Positions 24,441 through 33,031 of a DNA stretch of 64,000 nucleotides are shown piece after piece; position 1 is the first letter of the stretch, and every line of letters begins with the position of its first letter. The stretch covers positions 1,178,001 to 1,242,000 of the forward strand of contig OZ253586.1 in assembly GCA_965263155.1 (NCBI GenBank), written 5' to 3'. The position numbers and the translations under genes are program-made. The notes below the pieces were generated by a model. It ran no database searches. It had not been told where the DNA came from and saw only the letters and a program-made list of their open reading frames with translations. The stretch is from JAAXIE01 sp965263155. Lineage in GTDB: Bacteria; Chloroflexota; Dehalococcoidia; Lucifugimonadales; JAAXIE01.

Positions 24441-24815
24441 CTACGCGATGGGAACAGGCTCTACCAGTTTGAGGAGCAAGCTGAGCTTCTGTTGCTCGTC
24501 TTCGGGCAGCCTGCCATCGCGCTCCTGGAGGGATTCGCGATAGTCGCTCAAGGTTGTCAAGAAATCCCATACCCCTTCGTCCAGAGTATCTCCCGCCCCG
24601 TATTCCTCCAGGGCGCCGTGACTAAGGAGCAACACGGCCTCAGAGGTGATTCTGATCTCCACGAGCAAATCGCCAGTCAGGCGCCATCTGCCGTTCCAAG
24701 TGTGGCCTGCGGGCAGGAGGTACATGCCGGTCGACGAGGTGCCTGAGGGGACTGGACCGTCCCCAAGGGACTTGAAGGTTGGGATTTCCGCGTCTCGCGC
24801 CTTAGAGGTTGTCAC
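24441..24815 (-). CDS. Hypothetical protein, second gene of a small three-gene unit
   Basis: From GTG 24815, overlapping the upstream stop (GTGA), the product is 124 aa: TTSKARDAEIPTFKSLGDG..., then GMYLLPAGHTWNGRWRLTGD, LLVEIRITSEAVLLLSHG, and an acidic C-terminal half (ESLQERDGRLPEDEQQKLS). Composition is soluble and mixed alpha/beta. I do not recognise the family. The longer open frame upstream of the GTG is an out-of-frame shadow of the preceding gene. Confidence 0.55.
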   Translation of the reverse strand: MTTSKARDAEIPTFKSLGDGPVPSGTSSTGMYLLPAGHTWNGRWRLTGDLLVEIRITSEAVLLLSHGALEEYGAGDTLDEGVWDFLTTLSDYRESLQERDGRLPEDEQQKLSLLLKLVEPVPIA

Positions 24816-25129
24816 CTTACGCCTCCGGTACGCTCCCAGAATCGGTCCCGGTCTTCCTGGCCGATACCCAACTGCTGCAGCACATTGGAGGGCACGTCGT
24901 AATTCACTTCGTTGTCCGCCGCGTGTTCTGAGATACGCTGAGACAACATGTATGCCAGAACCTTGAGATACTCGTTGCTCATGCGTACGATGCCAACGCA
25001 ATGGACACGACTGCCCTCCAAGGCAGCCGGTTGGGCTTGGCTCAGAAAGAGGTTCAGGTTTGCACCCCACGGGTTGACCGTGACGGCGAACGAATCGGTG
25101 TAAACGTCAAACGGCTCACCCATGTTCAT
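24812..25129 (-). CDS. Hypothetical protein, first gene of a small three-gene unit
   Basis: The 105-aa product is MNMGEPFDVYTDSFAVTVNPWG..., with LNLFLSQAQPA, VHCVGIVRMSNEYLKVLAYML and a charged C-terminus. The pattern (a strand-rich start, then an M(S)xEYLKVLAYML helix) is vaguely like DUF3467-type small proteins, but I would not assign it. A four-base overlap couples it to the next gene. Short, coupled and of unknown family, the unit could be a toxin-antitoxin-like or regulatory cassette; no toxin motif is visible. Confidence 0.6.
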   Translation of the reverse strand: MNMGEPFDVYTDSFAVTVNPWGANLNLFLSQAQPAALEGSRVHCVGIVRMSNEYLKVLAYMLSQRISEHAADNEVNYDVPSNVLQQLGIGQEDRDRFWERTGGVR

Positions 25130-25166
25130 ATTAAGCCGCCAGTGCTTCCCCCCTAAGTTTTTATTG

Positions 25167-26882
25167 CTAACGGGCCAGCGCGATGTCTACTATGGCGGGC
25201 TTGCCTGACTTGACGGCTTCAATGCCTTTGCGGATGGCGGGGATGATGTCGCCGGGTTGGTCGACGGCTTGGCCGGAGCCACCGAAGGCTTCGAGGAGCT
25301 TGGCATATTCTGGGCGCGGCTTGATGCTGGTGGCCCAGCGAACGTCGTCGCGGGAGGCGAACCCGCCGGGGTAGGCCTTCTCCACGCCGCCTTGCTGCGA
25401 GGCGTAGCCGTGGTTGTTGAATACGACCGTGAGGATGGGCATATCGTACTCTTGGCACATGCCGTAGCAGGAGATAACCGGGTTGTAGAAGAAGCTGCCG
25501 TCGCCGATGGCGCATACGACGAGCCGGTCGGGGTAGGCGACCTTCATGCCGAGGGCGTTGGGCAGGCCCTGTCCCAAACCGCCGAAGCTGCGGAGGTACA
25601 TGCCGGGGTGGGAGCGCTCTTGGTACTTCTCGAACACGCCGCGGTGGGTGATGAGTTCGGTCACTATTACAGCGTCGTCGGGCACAGCCTCGTTGAAGGC
25701 GTGGCTGGCATAGCTGGGCTCGATGGGGAAGCTACCCTGAGCCGCTAGGGCTTCGTCGTAGACTGCTTGGCGCTGGGCGCGATGCCTCTGGTGCAGGTTG
25801 GTCTCGCGCTCCTGAATCCTGCTGGCGCTGGAGCTGCTGCGGGGGTTCAGGTCGCGTACAATCTCGACGAGGGCCTGCAGGTTGGGCTTGACTTGGCCGT
25901 GGACCTGAATGTCGCAGGGGAAGCCGGAGTAGGGCTTCAGGTGCCGGTCGGGGTCTACGCCAATGTCTATCACCTTGCAGCCGGGTGCAGGGCGCTTTGA
26001 TGGCGGGTGCCAAGGCACGGGGCAGGCCAGAAGTACTATGACGTCGGCCTCGGAGCGCCAAGGTTCGGCGTCGTAGCCCAAATGCAGGGGATGTTCGGTG
26101 GAGAAGTTGGTGGCGTCTGCGCCTGATGGCTCGACGACCGGGAGGGCTAGGAGCTCAGCGAGCTCGGTGAGGTAAGGCACCGCCGCTGGGTCCTTGCCCG
26201 CGGCCTCGGTGAATATCACCGGGTTGCGTGCTTCGATTAGCAGGCGGGCAATCTGCTCCAGCACCCGCAGGTCGGGTTGGGGGGCCGACGCGGATTCGGG
26301 AGGGGTCGGCAGTTGGTCGACCAATATCTTGTCCAGCATGATTTCCATGGGCGGGTTCACCAGCACCGGGCCAGGAGGGTCGGCCAGCGCGATCTGACAA
26401 GCACGGTGGAAGGTATCGGCTAGTGTGTGGGTGGTGCGAACGGCCGAGGACCACTTGACCAAGTCCTCCAACAGGCGGGAAGGCCCGCCCATGGAACTCA
26501 GGCTGTGGAGCCACTGGGCGCCAGGGTCGATGTCCATCTCGCCGTAGCCGATGCTCTCACCGGCGAGGACGACCAGTGGGGAGAAGTCGTGCATTGCCCC
26601 GCGCAGGTTGGTGGCGCAGTTGAGGGCGCCGGAGTTGGTGTGCAGGGGCACGGCGGCCAGCTTGCCGGTGCCGCGGTGGTAGCCGAGGGCTGCGCCGATG
26701 GCGAGGCCCTCATGGCGGCAGTTGAGGTAAGTGGGGGCCTGCTCGCCCTCGGCCTTGCGCCGGGAGAGGGCTTCCCAGAGGGGGGGCCACTCGGAGCCGG
26801 GGGAGCCAAACATGTGGTCCACGCCGTGGCTGTTGAGGACCTCTATGAGTATGTCACCGCCGTCCATTATTCGTTCTGCCAT
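25167..26882 (-). CDS. Thiamine-diphosphate-dependent enzyme (acetolactate synthase/benzoylformate decarboxylase family)
   Basis: The 571-aa three-domain ThDP enzyme has the catalytic Glu58 in CRHEGLAIGAALGYHR, and the ThDP-Mg motif runs from GDG at 460-462 to NN at 489-490 (FNNHGYAS). The N-terminal GVDHMFGSPGSEW corresponds to the FGxPG loop. No small regulatory subunit adjoins it, so biosynthetic acetolactate synthase is unlikely. A decarboxylase or carboligase acting on a 2-oxoacid is more probable. The middle FAD/DHS-like domain (ADVIVLLACPVPWHPP) is present. Confidence 0.88.
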   Translation of the reverse strand: MAERIMDGGDILIEVLNSHGVDHMFGSPGSEWPPLWEALSRRKAEGEQAPTYLNCRHEGLAIGAALGYHRGTGKLAAVPLHTNSGALNCATNLRGAMHDFSPLVVLAGESIGYGEMDIDPGAQWLHSLSSMGGPSRLLEDLVKWSSAVRTTHTLADTFHRACQIALADPPGPVLVNPPMEIMLDKILVDQLPTPPESASAPQPDLRVLEQIARLLIEARNPVIFTEAAGKDPAAVPYLTELAELLALPVVEPSGADATNFSTEHPLHLGYDAEPWRSEADVIVLLACPVPWHPPSKRPAPGCKVIDIGVDPDRHLKPYSGFPCDIQVHGQVKPNLQALVEIVRDLNPRSSSSASRIQERETNLHQRHRAQRQAVYDEALAAQGSFPIEPSYASHAFNEAVPDDAVIVTELITHRGVFEKYQERSHPGMYLRSFGGLGQGLPNALGMKVAYPDRLVVCAIGDGSFFYNPVISCYGMCQEYDMPILTVVFNNHGYASQQGGVEKAYPGGFASRDDVRWATSIKPRPEYAKLLEAFGGSGQAVDQPGDIIPAIRKGIEAVKSGKPAIVDIALAR

Positions 26883-26992
26883 TTGGAACCTCTCTTCTCT
26901 ATTACCATTCCCGAGCTTGCTGGGTCTTTGTGGCTAATGATAGCGGTGGAGAGGACAGGCGTCGATAGGGAGATGCCGTGGGGGGGCGGAGG

Positions 26993-27442
26993 TCAGGGTA
27001 TTGGCCCCGTTGCCGCTGCCCTCTGCGCGGAACGGAAGGGTGGACTGAAGCAGAGCATGGATGAACTGGCAGGGGTTGCGTGGTCGTGTGACTGGGAAGG
27101 GGCGGGAAGGGGGTCCCATTGGAAGACGGCGTCGATGATCTTGCGGGCCGAGGCACCGGGCACGAGGGCGGCAACGATGCTGCTGGGCTGGGGACAGGTG
27201 TTGTTTTCGCGGTGCCTCTTGAGGCGGTGGTGGAGGTACATGAAAGTGGGGAGGTGGAAGCCGGCGTCGGCCAGCTTCCTGATGAAGACGGGGGTCTCGG
27301 GTAGGGGTTCCTTCTGGTCTTGGGCGATGGCCCACTGGTCGCAGAACTGGGTGGCGTAGGGGCGTAGGCGGATGATGGTAAGGGGAAGGCCGAAGCGACG
27401 CTGTAGGGCGTGGATGCGATTGCGGATCTGGGTGAGGGTCAT
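26993..27442 (-). CDS. Hypothetical basic protein (MTLTQIRNRIHALQRRF type)
   Basis: The 149-aa product starts MTLTQIRNRIHALQRRFGLP and continues IIRLRPYATQFCDQWAIAQ, PVFIRKLADAGFHLPTFMYLHHRL and SSIVAALVPGASA. This resembles short hypothetical proteins I associate with Chloroflexota genomes, with no known role. The helical, Arg-rich N-terminus could contact nucleic acid (inference). The last 40 residues are low-complexity and may be spurious extension. Confidence 0.5.
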   Translation of the reverse strand: MTLTQIRNRIHALQRRFGLPLTIIRLRPYATQFCDQWAIAQDQKEPLPETPVFIRKLADAGFHLPTFMYLHHRLKRHRENNTCPQPSSIVAALVPGASARKIIDAVFQWDPLPAPSQSHDHATPASSSMLCFSPPFRSAQRAAATGPIP

Positions 27443-27889
27443 GGTGTCGGCTCCTTATCTATAGTTGGGACAGGGCTTCTGATTCAGGGGCGGGAAAACT
27501 GGAAATCCCGCCCATTTCCGCCCATTTCCGGTCATTTCCATCTATCCGGCATGTGACCGGACTGGCAGGGAGCGGGGGCCGTGGGGATTCTGCGCGGCAC
27601 TTCAGAGAAGTCGTAGCTGTTGCGCGTTTTTTCGTAGCTGATTTCTGTGAAATTTGTGAAGTGGTCTATGGAGGTGGGATGGGCGCTTGCTTTCGGGGTT
27701 TTCATGGGTTGCCTCCTTGGGAGTTTTTGGGCAAAAAAAGACGCGCAGGGATGACCTCTAGGGGTCAGTCCCCTGCGCACTGTAGAGCGATATTAGCACG
27801 TATGTACGAGGTTTGTCAAAAGGGGGGGGTGCCATGGGAACGCTTCCCAACTCCTGTTAAGGTCCAAGCAGGCGCCCTGCGGTTGCCGG
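27443..27889. other. Non-coding gap before the LRR gene
   Basis: The gap contains a tandem run of CATTTCCGCCCATTTCCG-like units (27515-27540), the 45-bp dispersed repeat and no convincing gene. Short frames across it on both strands lack family features and cross the repeats. Confidence 0.6.
27620..27666 (+). repeat. Dispersed 45-bp repeat, copy 2
   Basis: GCGCGTTTTTTCGTAGCTGA followed by TTTCTGTGAAATTTGTGAAG matches 12141-12185. A nearby extra TCGTAGCTG at 27611-27619 makes a short internal direct repeat. It lies in the non-coding gap between the hypothetical gene and the LRR gene. Confidence 0.55.
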
Positions 27890-29821
27890 TTAGCAGAAGG
27901 GGAGGTCGACCAAGGGGGAAGATGACATATCTGACCGGAGAGCTCTCGGAATACAGCCGCTGAATTGGTTGCCATGTAAGCGCAGCACTGTCATGCGTAA
28001 GAGGCTGGGCAGCTCAGGGGGTATCTCGCCCGTAAGTTGGTTGTCGGACAGATCCAGCCATTCGAGGTCGGGGAGGCCGCTGATCTCAGGAGGTATCTCG
28101 CCGCTTAGTTGGTTGCCGGACAGGTCCAGCCATTCCAGGTGGGGGAGGTTGAAGAGCTCACGGGGAATCACCCCGCGCAAGAGGATGTCCCACTCAGGGG
28201 GTACGTCGTCGTGGAGCTGGTTGCCACTGAGCACCAGCGACTCCAAGTAGGGGAGCCTGCCGAATGCGGAGGGTATCCGGCCGGTAAGTTGGTTGCCGGA
28301 CATATCCAGCCGTTGCAGCCTGACGAGGCGCGTAGACAAAGGGGGTATCTCGCCGCTGAGTTGGTTGTCGGCCAGACCCAACGACACTAGGTTGGCGAGG
28401 CGGTATAACGCGGAGGGTATCTGGCCAGTGAGTTGGTTGCCGGTGAGATCCAGCGTTTCCAGGTTGGGGAGGCTGCCCAAATCAGGGGGTATCTGCCCGG
28501 TCAGTTGGTTGCCGGCTAGGTCCAGCCAATCCAGGTTGGAGAGGCTGCCCAACTCGGAGGGTATCTGGCCGGTGAGTTGGTTGCCGGACAGGTCCAGCCT
28601 TTGGAGGTTAGACAAGATGCCCAGTTCAGGGGGTATGTGGCCGCTCAAATGGTTACTGGCTAGAACCAGCCATTCGAGGCTGGGGAGGCTGCTGAACGCA
28701 GGGAGTATCACACCGCTCAGTTGGTTGTTCCCCAAGCTCAGCCAACGCAGGTTGGGGAGGCTGCTGAGCGGAGGGGGTATCACGCCGCTCAATTGGTTGT
28801 CCTGAAGCCAGAGGCTTTGCAGCCTAGTGAGGCTGCCCAGTTCGGGAGGTATCACGCCTCGCAGTTGGTTGTTATCGAGGCTCAGCCTTTGCAGGTTAGC
28901 TAGGCTGCCCAGTTTAGGGGGTATCACCCCACTCAGGTGGTTATCACTGAGGTCCAGCTCTTGCAGCATGGTGAGGCTGCCCAGTTCGGGGGGTATCACC
29001 CCGCTCAGTTGGTTGTCATCGAGCCGCAGCTCTTGCAGCATAGTGAGGCTGCGCAATTCGGGGGGTATCACCCCGCTCAGTTGGTTGTCACCGAGCCGCA
29101 GCTGTTGCAGGTTAGCTAGGCTGCGCAGCTCAGGGGGTATCTGGCCACTGAGTTTGTTGTAGTCCAGTTGCAGCGTTCGCAGATTGACCAAGCTCCCCAG
29201 CTCAGGGGGTATCTGGCCGCTGAGGTTGCTGGAGTTGAGGGCCAACGTTCGCAGATCAGTCAAGCTGCCCAGTTCTGGGGGTATCTCCCCGCTCAACTTG
29301 CTGCTACTGAGGTCAAGCCCTTGCAAACTGGCCAGCCTGCTCAACTCAGGGGGTATCTGACCAACCAGTCTATTGTCCCCCAGATCCAGGGCAATAACGA
29401 ACCCGGCTTCGTCGGTAGCGATGCGATCCCACTCTCCTAAAGGAGCGTCCGTCAACCAGTTCTCGTTGTCGTGCCAATTTGAGCCACCCGTGCCGTTGTA
29501 AAGAACCTCTAGCACATCCCTCTCTAGGGCGGCTGCTGACGGCGCCAAGGGATACAGCGAGTTGGGAACAGCACTGGTCAGAGAGGCCCTCTGGGTAGGA
29601 GTGGACGCGGCCGTTGTGGCCTCAGTGGCTTGCATGGTGCGCGGTGACTTAGCCGTCTCTTCAGCGGGTCGGTCGGTCCGGCTTGGGCTCTCGGAGTCGG
29701 GAGCGTTCCCGCCGCACGAGGCTAGGACGGAGATTGCCAAGAGCAGCAGCAGCGCGGGGAGCAGCAGGAGCAAGATGCAAGGAAGGGATGGGGAGTAGTG
29801 GAGCGGGATAGTGTGTGTCAT
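27890..29821 (-). CDS. Leucine-rich-repeat lipoprotein (plant-type LRR)
   Basis: The 643-aa protein has a lipoprotein signal: a long Leu-rich hydrophobic segment ending LASC-GG at about residues 32-37, then a Ser/Thr/Glu-rich linker. An LRR N-cap containing YNGTGGSNWHDNENWLTDAPLGEW follows. About 20 repeats of 24 residues with consensus LDLSGNQLSGxIPPELGSLxNLxx come next, ending with FSGCIPRALRSD...LPFC, a Cys-containing C-cap. One repeat near residue 545 is shortened (HDDVPPEWDILLRGVIPREL). It should be anchored outside the cytoplasmic membrane and bind proteins or glycans. Near-identical repeats invite recombination and copy-number change. Confidence 0.9.
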   Translation of the reverse strand: MTHTIPLHYSPSLPCILLLLLPALLLLLAISVLASCGGNAPDSESPSRTDRPAEETAKSPRTMQATEATTAASTPTQRASLTSAVPNSLYPLAPSAAALERDVLEVLYNGTGGSNWHDNENWLTDAPLGEWDRIATDEAGFVIALDLGDNRLVGQIPPELSRLASLQGLDLSSSKLSGEIPPELGSLTDLRTLALNSSNLSGQIPPELGSLVNLRTLQLDYNKLSGQIPPELRSLANLQQLRLGDNQLSGVIPPELRSLTMLQELRLDDNQLSGVIPPELGSLTMLQELDLSDNHLSGVIPPKLGSLANLQRLSLDNNQLRGVIPPELGSLTRLQSLWLQDNQLSGVIPPPLSSLPNLRWLSLGNNQLSGVILPAFSSLPSLEWLVLASNHLSGHIPPELGILSNLQRLDLSGNQLTGQIPSELGSLSNLDWLDLAGNQLTGQIPPDLGSLPNLETLDLTGNQLTGQIPSALYRLANLVSLGLADNQLSGEIPPLSTRLVRLQRLDMSGNQLTGRIPSAFGRLPYLESLVLSGNQLHDDVPPEWDILLRGVIPRELFNLPHLEWLDLSGNQLSGEIPPEISGLPDLEWLDLSDNQLTGEIPPELPSLLRMTVLRLHGNQFSGCIPRALRSDMSSSPLVDLPFC

Positions 29822-30020
29822 GGGTGGCGTTCTCTATGGGAAGGTTAGGAGGCAAACCGGCCCGTCACAAGATTATCCAGCTGCCACTTACATTATAGCC
29901 GGGATAGTTGGGTTAAATCGTCTGGGTCTTTGGCGTGTCAATCGCGTGTCAATGTAGTGTGCAGGGCTGATGCGATACGGATAGGAGGGGGTATTGGGTG
30001 CGTGACCTGCCAAAATATCC

Positions 30021-30053
30021 GGCCGTGGGTTCCCGCCTTCGCGGGAATGACGG
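30021..30053 (+). repeat. REP-like palindrome, copy 1
   Basis: The palindrome TTCCCGCCTTCGCGGGAA sits in GGCCGTGGG...TGACGG. A near copy lies 80 bases downstream and a relative at 38575. It lies between the LRR and acyl-CoA dehydrogenase genes. Confidence 0.75.
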
Positions 30054-30100
30054 TTGGGGGGTGCGGGGCTTAGGGTGTGGTGAGTTGGGATGGAGTGTGG

Positions 30101-30133
30101 GCCGTGGGTTCCCGCCTGCGCGGGAAGGACGGC
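30101..30133 (+). repeat. REP-like palindrome, copy 2
   Basis: GCCGTGGGTTCCCGCCTGCG is followed by CGGGAAGGACGGC. It has the same orientation and flanks as the copy at 30021, differing at a few bases, which suggests local duplication. Confidence 0.75.
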
Positions 30134-30237
30134 GTGGGCCGGCTGTGGCCGTGGCCTCCCTCATCGAACACAATGACGGGTCGTGGCAACGCATCGTCGT
30201 TGGCCCGAGTTTCGTGGCAGGGACGGATGGGGGTGGG

Positions 30238-31425
30238 CTAGACGTCGGTGACGTCGCGGCCTAGGAGCCAGCGGGCTAGGACCATTTTGTGCATTTCGTC
30301 GGTGCCGCCGCCGATGCGGGCGTGGCGCTGGTTGCGGTAGAAGCGGCTGATGGGTAGCTCGTAGGTCTCGCCGATGCCGCCGTGGACTTGGAGGGCGTTG
30401 TCGAGGCAGCGGTGGCCCCACTGGCCGGAGAGCAGCTTGATGAGGGAGCCCAAGTAGCGGGAGTCGCCGTCGATGTCGCCAGCGTCGTACTTGGCGGCCG
30501 CGCCGTAGGTCATGGCGCGCAGGGCTTGGATGTCGATGAACATGTCGACGATCATCCACTGGATGGCTTGGCGGGAGGCGATGGGCTTGCCGAAGCTCTG
30601 GCGCTGGCGGGCCCACTCGATGCTCATATCGAGGGATCGCTGCATCTGGCCGAGGGAGGACGCGCCGCGAGTGAGGCGGTCGTGTGCGACGAGCCAGCGC
30701 TGGCCGAGGCGGAAGCCGTAGCCCTCTTCGCCGAGGATGTTGGTGTGGGGGACGACCACGTTGTCGAGGGTCATCTCGCAGGTGGCGCGCTCGTAGGGGC
30801 GGTTGTGCCAGGTCTTGATCTCGGTGACGTTGATGCCTGGGGTCCCCTTGTCGATGAGGAACATGGTGATGCCGCCACGGCGGCGTTTGTCTTGGTCGGT
30901 GACGGCTTGGAGCATCCAGAAGTCGCAGGCAAGGGAGTTGCTGATGAAGAACTTGTGGCCGTTGATAACCCAGTCATCACCGTCGCGGACAGCGTGGGTC
31001 TGCATGGAGCCGCCGGGGTCGGAGCCGGACTGGGGCTCGGTCTGGGCGAAGGCCGTGCGCTTTTCGCCCCGAAGCACGGGCTCCAAGTACTTGGGGGCCT
31101 GCTGGTCGTTGCACTCGTAGAGGATGACGTTGACGGGGCTCTTGGGGAGGAGGACGGCGCTGCGGTAAATCTCCTCGTCGATGACGCAGAGGCCGAGCAG
31201 GCCCATGCCCCCGCCGCCGTGCTCCTTGGGCACATGGGCGTCCCAGATGCCGGTATCTTGGGAGACTTTGCGCAGGTGGGGCTCGTGCTCGGGCTTGAGC
31301 TCGTCGTAGAGGTCGTCCTTGAGGTACTCGATCTCAAGAGGCATGCACTCGCGGTCGACGACGTCGCGCACCATGTTTTTCAGTTGAAGATGCTCGTCGG
31401 GCAGCTCGGCTAGTGAATAGTCCAC
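30238..31425 (-). CDS. Acyl-CoA dehydrogenase-family flavoprotein
   Basis: The 395-aa FAD enzyme has the PKEHGGGGMGLLGLCVIDEEI, FAQTEPQSGSDPGGS, INGHKFFISNS and QVHGGIGETYELPISRFYRN motifs of the family. At the position of the MCAD catalytic Glu (IYEGT) it has IGGGT. The alternative base position used by isovaleryl-CoA dehydrogenase is Asp here (VAHDRLTRGA). The reaction may therefore be a non-standard dehydrogenation. It is flanked by REP-like repeats and appears monocistronic. Confidence 0.88.
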   Translation of the reverse strand: MDYSLAELPDEHLQLKNMVRDVVDRECMPLEIEYLKDDLYDELKPEHEPHLRKVSQDTGIWDAHVPKEHGGGGMGLLGLCVIDEEIYRSAVLLPKSPVNVILYECNDQQAPKYLEPVLRGEKRTAFAQTEPQSGSDPGGSMQTHAVRDGDDWVINGHKFFISNSLACDFWMLQAVTDQDKRRRGGITMFLIDKGTPGINVTEIKTWHNRPYERATCEMTLDNVVVPHTNILGEEGYGFRLGQRWLVAHDRLTRGASSLGQMQRSLDMSIEWARQRQSFGKPIASRQAIQWMIVDMFIDIQALRAMTYGAAAKYDAGDIDGDSRYLGSLIKLLSGQWGHRCLDNALQVHGGIGETYELPISRFYRNQRHARIGGGTDEMHKMVLARWLLGRDVTDV

Positions 31426-31526
31426 GGATGCTCCTTGTAGGGCTGGGGATGGGGCGGGTTGGTTGGGGGGATTATAGCGGGTGGGGGTGGCGTTTTGTAG
31501 TTAGGGAGTGTGGGGGCCGACTCTTA

Positions 31527-32648
31527 CTACGGCGACTTAGGTGCTATGCCTCCATTCCAAACCAGAGGCTCGCCGGTCTCAGTATCCAGCACAACGCCAC
31601 CTAGCTTGGGCGGATTGTTGGAGTCGGCTATGGCCAACTCCAGCATCGCTTGCGTCAGCCCTGTCACTGACCAGGATTTGTCGTCTCCGTCCGCTCCGAA
31701 GTCCGTACCGGACAACGTTGTGTAATAAAAGCTGGCACTGGACAAATCTGCTCCCACTAACACAGCGTCCGATAGATTTGCACCAATGAGACGCACACGC
31801 CCAGACAGGTTAGCGCCCACGAGCCGTGCCCCGGAGAGGTTCGCGTTGGTGAGGGAGGCACCGGACAAGTTGGCTCCATTTAGTCGCGCGTTTTGCAGGT
31901 TGGCCCTATCAAGTTGCGCTCTTGCCAGCTGTGCCCCAGAAAATTCCAGGCGGAAACGATCCGGGCCTAGGTCTTGGTCTATTAGTGCTGAGACGAACAG
32001 GACCCGGCCATCTAGGAAGACGTCACGGTCCATTTGCGCTCCGCTGAGATCGGAGTCCCGCAGGTCTAACGCAAATCCTGCGCTTTGTTCCAGCGCCCGG
32101 CGTGATTTGTCGCGTGCGGCGATTGCGTCCATGATGGCTTGCACATCATGGCGCAGTCTCGGAGCGTTGGGCACTCCAAGGCCGACCTCCGGGTCGGGTG
32201 GCGGCCGGCGCACGAAAGCGCAGAATAAGTTCATGATTTGAAGGTGATAAAGGCCGGCGTGGTCATGGGCAAGTTGCTGCAGCGCGTAGATGCCTCCCAT
32301 TCGGACTGCCAACACATTGCTACCGAGCATATCGGTGCTCTTCTGGTAGCGCTCGTTCAGTAGGCTTTGTTCCCCCATTGTAACCTGGTGTTGCGCTGCG
32401 GAGGCCTGCTTATCGGCGACCTTAGCGCGCCATATCGCCAATGGCAGGGCGAGTGAACCCGCTATGACCAAGCCGATGTTGCGAATTGTTGCACCGGCAG
32501 AATCGGTGCCATTTAACCAGTTCCAGAATAGAAACGATAGAACGACCTCCACAATCAGTATCGCCGTGGACGTTAGGAGGTATGGGCCACCGGAAATAGG
32601 TAATCTAAGCTGACCACATATCGTTCGTAATTGTTCTAGCCGCTTCAT
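31527..32648 (-). CDS. Membrane-anchored pentapeptide-repeat protein
   Basis: The 373-aa product has two N-terminal membrane segments, about residues 22-46 (LLTSTAILIVEVVLSFLFWNW) and 56-72 (IRNIGLVIAGSLALPLAIW). A coiled, charged linker (DKQASAAQHQVTMGEQSLLNERYQKS) follows. The C-terminal part has A(N/D)LxxA-type pentapeptides around residues 195-320 (RANLQNARLNGANLSGASLT). Such proteins form right-handed beta-helices. In this architecture they resemble membrane-tethered pentapeptide proteins of unknown role. It is divergent from higA. Confidence 0.85.
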   Translation of the reverse strand: MKRLEQLRTICGQLRLPISGGPYLLTSTAILIVEVVLSFLFWNWLNGTDSAGATIRNIGLVIAGSLALPLAIWRAKVADKQASAAQHQVTMGEQSLLNERYQKSTDMLGSNVLAVRMGGIYALQQLAHDHAGLYHLQIMNLFCAFVRRPPPDPEVGLGVPNAPRLRHDVQAIMDAIAARDKSRRALEQSAGFALDLRDSDLSGAQMDRDVFLDGRVLFVSALIDQDLGPDRFRLEFSGAQLARAQLDRANLQNARLNGANLSGASLTNANLSGARLVGANLSGRVRLIGANLSDAVLVGADLSSASFYYTTLSGTDFGADGDDKSWSVTGLTQAMLELAIADSNNPPKLGGVVLDTETGEPLVWNGGIAPKSP

Positions 32649-32713
32649 AGTGCGCTTGCCTGCTCATCTCTAAATACCCGGTCAGCTTCCAAAGTATAGA
32701 CTATAGCTAGCCA

Positions 32714-33031
32714 ATGGAAGCGAGAGAAGGAGCAATGTTCAAACGGGCTGCGCATCCGGTGGAAGTCCTGAAGGGCGAGCTTGAGGAGTTTGAGGTGACT
32801 CCTGCGGAATTCGCACGGCAAATTTCCGTGCCGGCCAACCGCGTTAGCCAGATCATCGCTGGCAAGCGGTCGATAACGGGGGACACGGCGCTGCGGTTGG
32901 GGCACTGGTTCGGGGTGGAGCCGCAGTTCTGGATGAACTTGCAAACGCAGTTCGACTTGGCCGTGGCTGATCGAGAGGTAGGCGAGGCAGTCAGGAACCT
33001 ACCGGTTGCGCCCCAGCTTCCTACGGACTAG
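32714..33031 (+). CDS. HigA/VapI-family antitoxin-like helix-turn-helix protein without a toxin
   Basis: The 105-aa XRE-type HTH protein reads HPVEVLKGELEEFEVTPAEFARQISVPANRVSQIIAGKRSITGDTALRLGHWFGVEPQFWMNLQTQFDL, the canonical HigA addiction-module antidote pattern. No higB-like toxin gene precedes or follows: upstream is the divergent pentapeptide gene and downstream the convergent E1 beta gene, whose stop overlaps by four bases. It may be a solitary regulator. An in-frame ATG at 32735 is an alternative start. Confidence 0.85.
   Translation: MEAREGAMFKRAAHPVEVLKGELEEFEVTPAEFARQISVPANRVSQIIAGKRSITGDTALRLGHWFGVEPQFWMNLQTQFDLAVADREVGEAVRNLPVAPQLPTD

Noticed and set aside
24441..25070. 209-codon minus-strand frame as one protein
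   Set aside because: Its first 85 codons are an out-of-frame shadow of the 105-aa gene; only the part from GTG 24815 looks coding.
27968..29400. CRISPR-like regular repeats
   Set aside because: The period is 72 bp, inside one open frame encoding 24-residue leucine-rich repeats, with no spacers.
30382..31413. 343-codon plus-strand open frame
   Set aside because: Exactly antisense to the acyl-CoA dehydrogenase gene; Val/Gly/Ala-rich composition without motifs.
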